In this document: positions 42,454-51,841 of the stretch, piece after piece
Layout of the letters: each line of letters begins with the position of its first letter
Position numbering within the stretch: position 1 is the stretch's first letter
Assembly: GCF_030817415.1 (NCBI RefSeq)
Contig: NZ_JAUSZI010000002.1
Location: forward strand, 6,324,001-6,388,000
DNA: 64,000 bases
Reading direction: 5' to 3'
Source: Streptomyces umbrinus
GTDB lineage: Bacteria; Actinomycetota; Actinomycetes; Streptomycetales; Streptomycetaceae
Notes under the pieces: model-generated
Told to the model about the DNA's origin: nothing
What the model saw: the letters and a program-made list of their open reading frames with translations, nothing else
Database searches by the model: none
Position numbers and translations under genes: made by a program

Positions 42454-42849
42454 TCAGGCCCAGAACTCGGCCTCCTTCTCCATGTCCTCCTGGCATTCGT
42501 CGATGTCGGTGAACTTGTCCCCGACGATCCGGAAGATGAGGCAGCCGTTCTGCTCGATCCGCTTGCCGTTGCGCTCGGCCGTGTAGCGGTGCATGGAGAC
42601 CGCGTGGCCCCGGCCGTCGACGAGTATGTGGCTCAGATCGACGCTGAAGGTCCCGCCCGTCTCCTCGTAGAGCCGGCCGTACAGCTCGATGATCGAGTCC
42701 TGTCCTTTGTAGTCGCCGGAGAGCATGTGACTGCCGGGGACGTGGTGCGTACAGTCCGATGCCATCATGCCGCGCAGGGTGTCCATGTCACCCCTGGTGA
42801 AAGCGTCATAGCCCTTGCGGACGAGCATTGCGTTCGGGTGTTCAGCCAT
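42454..42849 (-). CDS. SnoaL/NTF2-like protein
   Basis: A 131-residue protein from ATG 42849. LVRKGYDAFTRGDMDTLRGM, then ASDCTHHVPG and a late LIFRIVGDKFTDIDECQEDM are characteristic of SnoaL-like ketosteroid-isomerase/NTF2 folds. No partner gene suggests a substrate. Confidence 0.85.
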   Translation of the reverse strand: MAEHPNAMLVRKGYDAFTRGDMDTLRGMMASDCTHHVPGSHMLSGDYKGQDSIIELYGRLYEETGGTFSVDLSHILVDGRGHAVSMHRYTAERNGKRIEQNGCLIFRIVGDKFTDIDECQEDMEKEAEFWA

Positions 42850-42908
42850 CGTGATCGCCGCCTTTCTGTTGCTTGGCGTCTTATGGCCGACATTGTGATT
42901 ATCCCGCG

Positions 42909-43301
42909 TTATTGGGTTTTTGTGCCGAGTTCGCACCAGACGTACTTGCCCGCCGTGCCGTTGACCTGGAACCAGCCCCAGTCGTCGGCGTACGCGTGCA
43001 CGATCCGCAGGCCGCGGCCCGTCTCGTCGTCCTCGGGCTTCTCGGTCGGCGGGGCGGGGTCCGTGTCCCATGTGCCGAGCCGGAACGAGGTCCCGCCCGT
43101 CTGAGTTTCAGGGCCGCCGGGGCCCTCGGTGTGCCGGATGGCGTTCCTGAGGAGTTCGGAGGCGAGCAGCTCCGCCGGTTCGACGAGGGCGGGGAGGTGG
43201 TGGCTGGTGAGGATGTCGCGGAGGGCGCGGCGGCAGATGCCTACGGCTCGGGGGTCGTGGGGGATGTAGAGCGTGTACTCCCAGGGTGCGGGCATGGGCA
43301 T
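42909..43301 (-). CDS. ATP-binding regulatory protein (RsbW-like GHKL fold)
   Basis: A 130-residue protein: ALVEPAELLASELLRNAIRH carries the N box, and DDETGRGLRIVHAYADDWGW the G1 region. These short streptomycete kinases are often found beside XRE/DUF397 genes, and here the XRE gene at 43495 is divergent from it. The target is unknown. Confidence 0.85.
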   Translation of the reverse strand: MPMPAPWEYTLYIPHDPRAVGICRRALRDILTSHHLPALVEPAELLASELLRNAIRHTEGPGGPETQTGGTSFRLGTWDTDPAPPTEKPEDDETGRGLRIVHAYADDWGWFQVNGTAGKYVWCELGTKTQ

Positions 43302-43494
43302 GCGGTCTCCTGGTGGGGAGTGGTGGGGGGGCGTCGGGGCGGTGGCTCTGTCTGGCCCGGCATGGCGTGGCGGGGGGACGCACTTCCGCTCCGTTGAGTG
43401 GCTTCTTCGTCACTGACGGTATGGGGTTAAATTGATGCCCGTCAAGCCGAACGGGGATACTGGGGGACCTCAACTCCCCGGAGGGAACGGGTAC

Positions 43495-44337
43495 ATGCCA
43501 GCTAGGAGCATCATCACGGCACGCCAGGAGCGGCTCGGCGCGGAGCTGCGCAAGCTCCGGGAGCGAGCGGGGCTCAGCGGCCGGGAGGCGGCACGGGCGT
43601 TGGGGATTGCGGAGAGCAGGCTCTCCGCCACGGAGACCGCCCGGGTAGGGGTGAGCGCCGAGCGCGTGCGGCACTGGGCCAGTGAGTACGCGTGTGATGA
43701 CGCCGCGCTGGTGGAGTCACTGGCGGCCATGGCGACCGAGCGTGTGCATGGTTGGTGGGCCGGGTACCGGGAGCAACTTCCGCCCAGCTTCCTGGACTTG
43801 GCGGAACTGGAGCATCACGCCACGCACTTGAGGTCATTCGAGAACGTGCACATTCCCGGCCTGCTGCAGACCGAGGAGCAGGTGCGGGCGGCGTACGCCT
43901 CTCCGGGGACCACGCTCAGCGAGGAACGGATCGAGGCGCGTGTCGCGTTCCGCCTGCGCCGCCAGGCGGTACTCGAAGAAGCCGACTACGAGGTGGTCGT
44001 CCATGAGGCGGCGCTCCGCGTCCGGTGGGCCGACCGCAAGGTGGCTCAACGGCAACTGCTTCACATCCTTGAGCAGTCCGAACGTCCCCAAGTCACCGTG
44101 CGTGTAGTGCCGTTCGATGTGGACGGGTTCACGATGATCGGCACACCCGTGCTCCTGGCGGGCGGCCCTGTCCCCCAGTTGGACACCATCCTGCTGGACC
44201 ACCTGCACGCCGGGACGTTCATGGACGCGGAGGTGCAACTGCGCCTGTATCGACGGGTGATCAACTCCGTGGAGAGCGCCGCGCTGGGGGTCGTAGAGTC
44301 GAGAGACTTCATCCACCGGCTCGCGCAGCACATCTGA
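43495..44337 (+). CDS. XRE-family regulator (Scr1/DUF5753 type)
   Basis: A 280-residue protein; GGAGG precedes ATG 43495 by ten bases. The helix-turn-helix (LRKLRERAGLSGREAARALG, IAESRLSATE) is followed by DUF5753: LRSFENVHIPGLLQTEEQVR, VVHEAALRVRW and VRVVPFDVDGFTMIGTPVLL. It pairs with the DUF397 gene 11 bases downstream, as is usual in streptomycetes (as in BldB/WhiJ-like systems). Confidence 0.9.
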   Translation: MPARSIITARQERLGAELRKLRERAGLSGREAARALGIAESRLSATETARVGVSAERVRHWASEYACDDAALVESLAAMATERVHGWWAGYREQLPPSFLDLAELEHHATHLRSFENVHIPGLLQTEEQVRAAYASPGTTLSEERIEARVAFRLRRQAVLEEADYEVVVHEAALRVRWADRKVAQRQLLHILEQSERPQVTVRVVPFDVDGFTMIGTPVLLAGGPVPQLDTILLDHLHAGTFMDAEVQLRLYRRVINSVESAALGVVESRDFIHRLAQHI

Positions 44338-44348
44338 GGGGACCCGCA

Positions 44349-44594
44349 ATGACACCGGTCATACAGTGGCAGAAGTCGTCCTTCTCTGACGGAGAGGACG
44401 CACCCAACTGCGTTGAGATGGCCACCTGGCAGAAGTCGTCGTACTCCGGCCCTGAAGACGCGCCCAACTGTGTTGAGGTAGCCGCCCGTCAGAGCACCCG
44501 CACCCTCCTCCTCCGCGAAAGCGATGAGCCCGACACCGTCATAGCCGCCACCGGCGCCGGGCTCGCCGCCCTCATACGGCACCTTCGCCCGTAA
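44349..44594 (+). CDS. DUF397 protein with a duplicated N-terminal motif
   Basis: An 81-residue protein. The DUF397 motif appears twice in tandem: WQKSSFSDGEDAPNCVEMA (residues 7-25) and WQKSSYSGPEDAPNCVEVA (27-45). The normal end follows, with VRES-like LLLRESDEP and AALIRHLRP. Usual members are about 60-70 residues with one copy. It is the partner of the XRE gene just upstream. Confidence 0.9.
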   Translation: MTPVIQWQKSSFSDGEDAPNCVEMATWQKSSYSGPEDAPNCVEVAARQSTRTLLLRESDEPDTVIAATGAGLAALIRHLRP

Positions 44595-44661
44595 GGCCCG
44601 TAGGCGGCAGGGCTCCCTCCAACTCCCGCGCCACAGCAAGGGTGTTGGTGAGGCGATCGCG

Positions 44662-45327
44662 CTAGCCATCCCCCAGCGGGACCCCGCCGACCTCGGTCAG
44701 CAGGGCGCGCGCCCGGGGCGCGTCGTCCAGGCGGAGGGCCAGTTCCGCGCGGTAGACGAGGGCCTCGACCAACTCGACGCAGTGGGCGGACTCCCGCTCG
44801 CGGGTCAGGGTCGAGTCGAGGATGCGGGCGGCCTGGTGGGCGTCGCCCTTGGAGTCGCCGAGGACGACGGCGTTCTCCAGGGCCTTGGTGAGCCTGCCCG
44901 TGGGGTACGAGGACTCGTCCGGTACGTCCTTGTCCTCCGTCGCCGGGAAGAAGCGGATCCAGTTGCCGCCCGGGTCGACGACGCTGAAGCCGGACCGCTT
45001 GCCGGTGTTCTTGCGCCGGCGGGGGCTGGTCATCCGCGGGATGCCGGACACGAGGACCTTGCCGAAGGCGGCCCGCATGGCCTCGGCGAAGGCCTGGTGG
45101 ATGGCCCCGGTGTCGGGGACGATCACCACGCACGAGCCGTACGACTGCTCCGGGTCGAAGCCCTCGATCCCGGCGAAATGCAGTTGGAGGTCCTCGCGTT
45201 GGACGCTGACGTAGGGGTTCGGGCGGGTCTGCCGATAGGTCGTGGTGAAGCCCAACTTGCCGTAGAACTCGGTGATCTCGTCGATCGACCGGCAGGGCAG
45301 CAGGGGGATGGTTACCTCGTTGGCCAT
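44662..45327 (-). CDS. VOC-family (glyoxalase/bleomycin resistance-like) protein
   Basis: A 221-residue protein from ATG 45327. The N-terminal half is a VOC fold: TIPLLPCRSIDEITEFYGKL, GFTTTYRQTRPNPYVSVQR, LQLHFAGIEGF and GFSVVDPGGNWIRFFPA. The C-terminal 85 residues are helical, with an alanine-rich TPR-like segment (AARILDSTLTRERESAHCVE). Such fusions are common in streptomycetes. The substrate, if any, is unknown. Confidence 0.88.
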   Translation of the reverse strand: MANEVTIPLLPCRSIDEITEFYGKLGFTTTYRQTRPNPYVSVQREDLQLHFAGIEGFDPEQSYGSCVVIVPDTGAIHQAFAEAMRAAFGKVLVSGIPRMTSPRRRKNTGKRSGFSVVDPGGNWIRFFPATEDKDVPDESSYPTGRLTKALENAVVLGDSKGDAHQAARILDSTLTRERESAHCVELVEALVYRAELALRLDDAPRARALLTEVGGVPLGDG

Positions 45328-45425
45328 GCGGCTCCCTCGGGTAGTCACGGTAGTCAAACTTGATGACTCCCCGAGGGTAACCGCGGCGCGGCCGGTGTGG
45401 ACGGTCAGTTCACGGTTGATCCCGC

Positions 45426-46886
45426 TTAATCCGCCAGCTCGGCCCAGAAGTTGGTCAGAGCGGTCTGGCCCAGGCTCGCGAGGGTGAGGACCTGGGAGCC
45501 GGTGCCCGTGGGGCCCGACGAGGTGCCCGGCAGGAGGTGGAGGCGCTGCGGCGTCGACGGGGCCGCGGCGAGCAGTTCGGCGCGGCCGTCGCGGGTGTAG
45601 TCACGGAGGCTGACCGAGTGGCCGAACGCGGCCCGCTCGCCGGGTTCGCCCTCGATGCCCGCGGTGTTGTAGTCGTAGGCGCGGGAGTTCTTGCCGGTGA
45701 GGCCGGACGCGCTGCCGCGCAGGACGGTGACCGCGCCGGCGGCCATGCGGGGCGGCGGGCCGCCCGCCCTGACGGACACGCCCGCGTCGGCGGACGTCTC
45801 CGCGGCGATGATCTCGCCCGGGGTGCCCACGGCAAGGTCGGCGTAGCCGTCGCCGTTGGTGTCGGCGGCGGAGACGTCGCCGCCGAAGTCGTCGCCGGTC
45901 TCCGGGGTGCCGGGCACGCCGGACGTTGCCTGGGTGATGGTCCTCACCGAGCTGCTGGGGCCCGTCGAGGTGCCGGGCAGGACGTACACGGCGCCGCCGG
46001 TGCCCGCGCGTTCGGCACCGATCGCCAGGTCGCCGTACCCGTTCTTGTCGAAGTCGGCGATCGCGGCGCCGCTCGACACGAGGGTGGTGGAGGAGGGGAG
46101 CTTGACGGTCTTGGTCCGCTTCGGGGCGCCGGAGCCTCCCTTGTAGAACCAGACTGTGTCCCTGAACGCCCCGACGGCCGTGTCCCATTCACTGCCGAGG
46201 ACGGCGAAGTCGACGGTTCCGTCCTTGGTGACCTTTCCGGCGACCACCGTCTCCGGAGTGATCTCCTCGCCGCCGCGCGGGTCGAAGTCGGTCACCTTGC
46301 CGTGGGAGCCGGACGTGGTGAAGGGGCCGCGCATGAACAGGATGTTCTCGGAGTCGACGGCGACCACGTCGGGCTTGCCGTCCGCGTTGAAGTCGCCGAC
46401 CGCGATGTCCTTGGCGAAGGCGCGGTCCTTGTAGAGGGGGTTCATGTACGAACTGCCGCGGGTGAGGCCGGACTTGGAGCCCCACAGCACGGTGAACGCT
46501 CCGGAGCGGCCGTCGTTGGTCTCGCCGACCGCGGTGGCGACGACGTCCGCGTACCCGTCCTTGTTCAGGTCGGCCGTCGTGACGTCCGTACCGAAGTAGT
46601 CGTTCGACTCCGCCGCGCCGGGGATGCCCGGGCTGTCCTGGGTGACGACCGTGCGTCTGGAGGGGTCCAGGCCCTTTGCCGTGCCCCATATGACGACGAC
46701 CGCACCCGCGTTCTGCGCCTCACCGACCTTGGCACCGCGATCACCGACGGCGAGGTCGCGGTAACCGTCGCCGTTGAAGTCGTCGACGTACTTGGCGGCG
46801 GCCGCGGAGGCCGGGGCGGCCAGGGCGAGCGGGGTCAGGCCGGAAACGAGCAGGGTGGCAGCCAGGAGGCAGGTGCGCTTTCGCAA
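45426..46886 (-). CDS. secreted FG-GAP seven-bladed propeller protein 2
   Basis: A 486-residue protein. TTG 46886 is chosen: GGAG lies a few bases upstream and the signal then reads LRKRTCLLAATLLVSGLTPL. Seven calcium-loop repeats follow: DFNGDGYRDLAVG, DLNKDGYADVVAT, DFNADGKPDVVAV, KVTKDGTVDFAVL (degenerate), DFDKNGYGDLAIG, DTNGDGYADLAVG and DYTRDGRAELLAA. It is last of five co-oriented FG-GAP genes. Confidence 0.88.
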   Translation of the reverse strand: MRKRTCLLAATLLVSGLTPLALAAPASAAAAKYVDDFNGDGYRDLAVGDRGAKVGEAQNAGAVVVIWGTAKGLDPSRRTVVTQDSPGIPGAAESNDYFGTDVTTADLNKDGYADVVATAVGETNDGRSGAFTVLWGSKSGLTRGSSYMNPLYKDRAFAKDIAVGDFNADGKPDVVAVDSENILFMRGPFTTSGSHGKVTDFDPRGGEEITPETVVAGKVTKDGTVDFAVLGSEWDTAVGAFRDTVWFYKGGSGAPKRTKTVKLPSSTTLVSSGAAIADFDKNGYGDLAIGAERAGTGGAVYVLPGTSTGPSSSVRTITQATSGVPGTPETGDDFGGDVSAADTNGDGYADLAVGTPGEIIAAETSADAGVSVRAGGPPPRMAAGAVTVLRGSASGLTGKNSRAYDYNTAGIEGEPGERAAFGHSVSLRDYTRDGRAELLAAAPSTPQRLHLLPGTSSGPTGTGSQVLTLASLGQTALTNFWAELAD

Positions 46887-47072
46887 GAGGACTCCAAAAG
46901 TGGGCGGTTGACTCAAAGGAGACCTTTGGAGATGGGGGAACGGTTGTACGGAAGTTTGGTGAATTTCTGTGGCTGGTGTTTTCGGTGTGTTCAAGGGGAC
47001 GTAGAGGCGCAAACCGGGCCCCGGCACCTGGGAGGTGCCGGGCCCGGTTCGACGGTGAGGGAGTGCTCCGGA

Positions 47073-48530
47073 TCAGTTGGTGAGGCCGGCACCGAACGCG
47101 CCGTACGTGTACGGCAGGTTGAACGCGCCGGGGCCGAAGCCGCGGTCGCCGTTCGGGGAGATGCCCGTGCCGTCGGAGAGCATCGCGGTGACCGCGCCGA
47201 CGCCCTCGCCCTCGAAGGACGCGGAGACCGTGTAGTCGGCCTTGCCGTCGGCCGTGACGTCGGTCAGGAGGACGTCGGAGCCGAAGTAGTCCATGGCCTC
47301 GGCACTGCCCGGGACGCCCGAGGAGGCCTGGGAGAGGGTGCGGCCGCCGGTCTCGGAGACGCCGTCCGCCGAGCCCTGGAGGAGGACCGTGGAGCCGGTG
47401 TCCTCGATCGTGTCGATGTCCTCGAAGATGACGCCGATGGCCAGTTCGCCGTAGCCGTCGCCGTTCACGTCACCGATGGACAGCGCGCTGCCGAAGCCGT
47501 CGCGCTCCTCGTCCGCGCCGGGCACGCCCGGGGAGTCCTGGGTGAGTTCGGCCATGGGCGCGTCGCCGTTGACCGGGCCGCCCGCCGAACCGCGGATCAC
47601 CGTCACCCTGCCGCCGAGGCTGCCGGAGTGGTCGTCCTCCGCGGTGAAGACGTTGCCGAGGGCGATCTCGCCGTAACCGTCGCCGTCGATGTCGCCGATC
47701 GCGATGGACGTGCCACCGCCCAGACCGCGCGGCACGGAGGTCTCCAGGCCGGCGGACGTGCCCAGGTAGGCGACCCCCTTGGACCAGCTGTTGGGGCCGT
47801 CCCCGGTCAGCTCGGTCCGGTACGTCAGCACGAGGTCGGCCTTCCCGTCGCCGTTCGTGTCACCGGCCTTGATCGCGTCGGCACCGTACGGGGTGGTCTC
47901 GGGCAGCGCGATCCGCTGGGCGGCGCCGGTCGTGCCGGAGCGGGTGAAGCCGCCCTTGACGACGTACGCGTGCGAGGCGGTGGTGCCCACGGCCAGGTCG
48001 GCCTTGCCGTCGCCGTCGAAGTCGCCCGCCGTCAGGACGCGGCCGAACTCGTCGTGCGTGGTGGCCGCCGGGTCCTTCACCGTCGTACCGTTCGCGACGC
48101 CGCTCGCGCCGCCCCACAGCACGGCGACCGTGCCGCCGTCGACGTCGCTCTCGACGTCCTCGCCGGACGCGCCGACCGCGAGGTCCGCGTAGCCGTCACC
48201 GTCGAAGTCGTCGACCGCGAGCGCCGAACCGAAGGTGTCCTCGGCTTCCGGGGTGCCGGGCACACCGGCCGAACTCTGGTCGATCACCGTGTGGTTGGCC
48301 GGGTCGAGGCCGGTCGCGCTGCCGTAGACGACGGCCACGTACCCGGCCATGACCTGGTCGCCGACCTTGGCGTACGGCGCGGCGAAGGCCACGTCACCGA
48401 AGCCGTCGCCGTTGAAGTCGCCCTTCAGGCCCGCGGGGGCGGCGGAGGCGGTGACGGGGAGGGCGATCAGGAGCCCGGTGGTGAGGGCGCTGGTGAGCGT
48501 CGTGGCCAGGAGGAGCGTGCGCTTGCGCAA
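47073..48530 (-). CDS. secreted FG-GAP seven-bladed propeller protein 3
   Basis: A 485-residue protein. TTG 48530 follows GGAGACCTCCC, and the signal reads LRKRTLLLATTLTSALTTGL; the same leader type as protein 2 (LRKRTCLLAATL) shows a shared start. There are seven repeats, from DFNGDGFGDVAFA through DFDGDGYADLAVG, DFDGDGKADLAVG, DTNGDGKADLVLT, DIDGDGYGEIALG and DVNGDGYGELAIG to DVTADGKADYTVS. A longer upstream frame is shadow sequence. Confidence 0.88.
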   Translation of the reverse strand: MRKRTLLLATTLTSALTTGLLIALPVTASAAPAGLKGDFNGDGFGDVAFAAPYAKVGDQVMAGYVAVVYGSATGLDPANHTVIDQSSAGVPGTPEAEDTFGSALAVDDFDGDGYADLAVGASGEDVESDVDGGTVAVLWGGASGVANGTTVKDPAATTHDEFGRVLTAGDFDGDGKADLAVGTTASHAYVVKGGFTRSGTTGAAQRIALPETTPYGADAIKAGDTNGDGKADLVLTYRTELTGDGPNSWSKGVAYLGTSAGLETSVPRGLGGGTSIAIGDIDGDGYGEIALGNVFTAEDDHSGSLGGRVTVIRGSAGGPVNGDAPMAELTQDSPGVPGADEERDGFGSALSIGDVNGDGYGELAIGVIFEDIDTIEDTGSTVLLQGSADGVSETGGRTLSQASSGVPGSAEAMDYFGSDVLLTDVTADGKADYTVSASFEGEGVGAVTAMLSDGTGISPNGDRGFGPGAFNLPYTYGAFGAGLTN

Positions 48531-48615
48531 GGGAGGTCTCCGGTAGTGGGGACGACGGGCCCCGCACCTGTGTGGTGCGGGGCCCGCCGGATCGTGAATG
48601 AGGGACGGGACGCGC

Positions 48616-50094
48616 TCAGTCGGCGAAGTTGACGCCGAACGCCGGGGTGCCGGTCGTCGACACACCCGCGCTGCTCGGCGAGACGGACCGCGAGCCGGAC
48701 GTGGTGATCTTCGTGCCGTTCGACGGCATGTACAGCACCGCGCCGTTGTTCGCGTTCTCGTACGAGCCGACCAGCAGGTCGGCCCGGCCGTCGCCGTTGA
48801 CGTCGTCGAGCTTCGCGTCCGCGCCGAGCGCGTCGTTCGTCTCGTCGCTGCCGGGCACACCCGCCGTGCTCTGCGCGAAGTACTGGGTGCCGGAAGCGGT
48901 GTCGAGGCCGTTCGCCGAGCCGTACAGGACGGTGACCGCGCCCGTGTCCGTGATGCTGTTCAGGTCCTCGCCGGCGGAGCCGACGACGATGTCCTGGTAG
49001 CCGTCGCCGTTGATGTCACCGAGGTCCAGGTCGTAGCCGAAGAAGTCGTTCTTCTCCGACGTGCCGGGGACGTTGCCGGTGTTCTGGGTGATGCCCGTGG
49101 TCGCGCCCGGACCGTCGGCGGTGCCGTAGGTGACGTTCACCTTGCCGCCGAAGGCCGAGTCCGGGACCGTCGTGCCGTCGCTCAACGTGTTTTCCCAGTA
49201 CGCGCCGGAGACGATGTCGCCGAAACCGTCGCCGTTGACGTCGCCGATCGCGGTGATCGCGCCGGCCTTCACGATCTGCGCCGAGGAGATCGAGAGGCCG
49301 CTCGCGGCGCCGGGCACGAAGTAGTTCCTGGCCCAGCCGTAGTCGGTCCCGGTCTCGAAGCCGTCGACGACCAGGTCGGTCTTCTTGTCGCCGTTGACGT
49401 CGCCCGCGGTGAGGTTGATCGGGCCACGGGCGTCGCCGCCCGACTGGATCGGGGGCTTGAGCGTGTACCGGCCGCCCACGGCGGTACCGGACGCGCTGAT
49501 GCCGCCCTTGTAGACGTAGACCGTGCTGGAGGAGTTGCCGACGGCCAGGTCGGCCGTGCCGTCGCCGTCGAAGTCGCCGGCGGCGAGGTTCTTGCCCCAG
49601 TAGTCGTGCGCGGAGACGGCCGGGTCGGCGACGGTGACGCCCTTGCCGGTCAGACCGCTCGCGGAGCCCCACAGCACGGCGAGAGTGCCGCCGTTGGTGT
49701 CGCTGCCGACCTTCTCGGACGGGGAGGACACGGCGAGGTCGTCGTATCCGTCACCGTTGAAGTCGGCGTACGCGGTCTCCGCGCTGAAGGCGTCAGCGGT
49801 CTCGGCGGTGCCGGGGACACCGGCGCTGTCCTGGCTGAGGGTAGACCGCTTGGCGGAGGACACTCCGGTGGCGGTGCCGTAGAGGGTGACGAGCTGGCCT
49901 GCGGTCTTGCGGCCGTTCACATAGGCGCCCGCGGCCGAGAAGGCCACGTCGCCGACGCCGTCGCCGTTGAAGTCGGCGTGCGGCACGGTCGTCGAGTCGG
50001 CGGCCGTGGCCGTCACCGCCGAGAAGGTGAGCAGACCCCCCGTCAGCGCGGCAACGGAGGCCGTCGCGAGGGTGAGTCGAAGATGCTTGTGCAT
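48616..50094 (-). CDS. secreted FG-GAP seven-bladed propeller protein 4
   Basis: A 492-residue protein from ATG 50094, with AGGAG eight bases upstream. The signal peptide is MHKHLRLTLATASVAALTGG, then LLTFSAVTATAA. There are seven repeats: DFNGDGVGDVAFS, DFNGDGYDDLAVS, DFDGDGTADLAVG, DVNGDKKTDLVVD, DVNGDGFGDIVSG, DINGDGYQDIVVG and DVNGDGRADLLVG. It is a surface or secreted protein, function unknown. Confidence 0.88.
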   Translation of the reverse strand: MHKHLRLTLATASVAALTGGLLTFSAVTATAADSTTVPHADFNGDGVGDVAFSAAGAYVNGRKTAGQLVTLYGTATGVSSAKRSTLSQDSAGVPGTAETADAFSAETAYADFNGDGYDDLAVSSPSEKVGSDTNGGTLAVLWGSASGLTGKGVTVADPAVSAHDYWGKNLAAGDFDGDGTADLAVGNSSSTVYVYKGGISASGTAVGGRYTLKPPIQSGGDARGPINLTAGDVNGDKKTDLVVDGFETGTDYGWARNYFVPGAASGLSISSAQIVKAGAITAIGDVNGDGFGDIVSGAYWENTLSDGTTVPDSAFGGKVNVTYGTADGPGATTGITQNTGNVPGTSEKNDFFGYDLDLGDINGDGYQDIVVGSAGEDLNSITDTGAVTVLYGSANGLDTASGTQYFAQSTAGVPGSDETNDALGADAKLDDVNGDGRADLLVGSYENANNGAVLYMPSNGTKITTSGSRSVSPSSAGVSTTGTPAFGVNFAD

Positions 50095-50295
50095 GCGGGA
50101 TTCTCCTGCTGCATGCGGGGACGCCTGGCGGGCGCCCGCAGTCAATGGGGTGCGTACCACTCGCATTCGCCCGGAGTTCGCCTGGGCTTTACGGGCGGTT
50201 GGCGATCAGAAGACCTACGGGGAGGGGACAGGGTTGTACGTGTGGCGGGAGTTTTCTTGAGTTACTTGCGAGGCAGGGGGTTCCTCTTGGCTTTT

Positions 50296-50323
50296 AGGGG
50301 CGCGGGGAACTGCGCGACCAGCC
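50296..50323 (-). repeat. dispersed repeat, inverse copy of 35056-35082
   Basis: The 27 bases GGGGCGCGGGGAACTG...CCAGCC are the exact complement of 35056-35082. At this copy the hairpin partner and T run are missing. It lies in the gap between two FG-GAP genes (50095-50362), which is otherwise empty. Confidence 0.7.
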
Positions 50324-50362
50324 ACATCCGACCCGCACCCTCATGACCACCGAACCCCCGGT

Positions 50363-51841
50363 TCACTTCAACCGCAGTGGCACCCCGAGCTCCCCAGGCG
50401 TAAGAAGCTGCACCCTCCCCGCCTCGAACCCCTCACCACTCCCCCGCAACACCAAGAACGCCCCCGCCCGCTTCTCCCACAACGGCCCGAACGCCACCGC
50501 GTCGTCCCGCCCGTCACCATCCACATCCAGCAACGGCGGCCGATAACCGAACTCGTTCCACTTGTACGGGTTGGGCGTCCCCGGCAACCCGTCGGTCAGG
50601 GGATCAACGGCCTGCTCCCCGTCCGCGGACGGCACCCCCGCCGACCCACCCGGCAACAACGTCACCTTCCCGTCGTGCCCCCGGTAGCCCGGCGTGTTCA
50701 CGACGACATCCGGCTTCCCGTCGCCGTCGACGTCCCCGACGGCAGGCGACGACCCGAAGTCGATCCGCCGCTTCTCCCCGCCCTTGCCCTCGATCACGGA
50801 CTCCGAACGCCCGCTACCGAGCCCGGACCTGGCCCCGTACAGGATGGTCAGCGCACCACCCTCCGCGGGCATGTCCGCCGGCGCCACGGCGAGCTGCGTG
50901 GGCAGCAGCAGATCGTCGATGCCGTCACCGTCCGCGTCACCGGTGGCAGGCGTACGCGGCCCCTCGAAGGTGGCCACCGCCTTGCTGATGCGCGGTTCGA
51001 GCGCGGTGTCGCGTACGAGCCCGTCCGCGCCGCCCTCGTAGTAGCCGACCATGTACAGGCTCTCGGGCGCGCTCTCGTCCTCCTCCGCGTCGAAGTCGTA
51101 CGTGAACACCACCTCCGCCTTCCCGTCGGCGTCGAAGTCGCCGGTGGTGGCCGATTCGGGCGTCGCGTACCCCTGCTGGTCGAGGTCGAGGACGGCCTGC
51201 CGCTTCGGGGTGCCGGTGCGGTCGAAGGGGCCGTACAGCAGCAGCCCGTCGGAGCCCGGCCCGGTCGCGCTGGGGTCGCCCGTGCCGCCGTGCCCGCCGT
51301 CGAGCAGGTCCACGGAACCGTCCCCGTCGAAGTCGGCGGCGGCGCGCGGCTGGAAGCCGTCGGGCAGGGCCAGTTCGGTGGCCCTGCCCAGACCGCGGGG
51401 GCCGCCGAAGAGGGCGAGCGTCCCGAGCGGCGCGCCGGCGTTCCCGCGGGCGACGACCAGGTCGGTGAAGCCGTCGCCGTCGAGGTCGGTGCGCAGGGGG
51501 CGCGAGACGAAGCCGGCGCCCTTCTCTTCCGCCTTCCGGGCCGCCGAAGTCCGTTGGGCCGAGGCCTTGTTGAGGCCGTCGGAGGAGCCGTAGACCACTG
51601 TCAGCGTCTCGGTGTACCGCCTCTTGTCCTTGGACTCCGAGTACACGACGGTCGCGAAGTCGTCGTAGCCGTCGCCGTTGAAGTCCCCGGGGTCCGGCTT
51701 GTCGGACGGCTTTCCGGCGGCGGGCCTCTTCGGTCCGCTGTCGGTCCGGTCCGGGGAGCCGCCACCGGCGCACCCCGCGGCGAGGCTCGCGACCAGGGCG
51801 ACGGCCACCGCCGCCGGCCCGGTCCTGGAAGTGCGCGGCAT
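50363..51841 (-). CDS. FG-GAP lipoprotein 5
   Basis: A 492-residue protein from ATG 51841. The signal ends in a lipobox, VALVASLAAGCAGG, so it is probably anchored to the outer face of the membrane. There are seven repeats: DFNGDGYDDFATV, DLDGDGFTDLVVA, DFDGDGSVDLLDG, DFDADGKAEVVFT, DADGDGIDDLLLP, DVDGDGKPDVVVN and DVDGDGRDDAVAF. It is coupled to the upstream FG-GAP gene by TGATG. Confidence 0.88.
   Translation of the reverse strand: MPRTSRTGPAAVAVALVASLAAGCAGGGSPDRTDSGPKRPAAGKPSDKPDPGDFNGDGYDDFATVVYSESKDKRRYTETLTVVYGSSDGLNKASAQRTSAARKAEEKGAGFVSRPLRTDLDGDGFTDLVVARGNAGAPLGTLALFGGPRGLGRATELALPDGFQPRAAADFDGDGSVDLLDGGHGGTGDPSATGPGSDGLLLYGPFDRTGTPKRQAVLDLDQQGYATPESATTGDFDADGKAEVVFTYDFDAEEDESAPESLYMVGYYEGGADGLVRDTALEPRISKAVATFEGPRTPATGDADGDGIDDLLLPTQLAVAPADMPAEGGALTILYGARSGLGSGRSESVIEGKGGEKRRIDFGSSPAVGDVDGDGKPDVVVNTPGYRGHDGKVTLLPGGSAGVPSADGEQAVDPLTDGLPGTPNPYKWNEFGYRPPLLDVDGDGRDDAVAFGPLWEKRAGAFLVLRGSGEGFEAGRVQLLTPGELGVPLRLK

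Noticed and set aside
45537..48632. 1031-residue open frame on the plus strand across two FG-GAP genes
   Set aside because: It is the antisense shadow of GC-rich FG-GAP codons. Its Gly/Ala/Val/Arg composition has no family pattern, while the minus strand shows signals, starts and seven repeats per gene.
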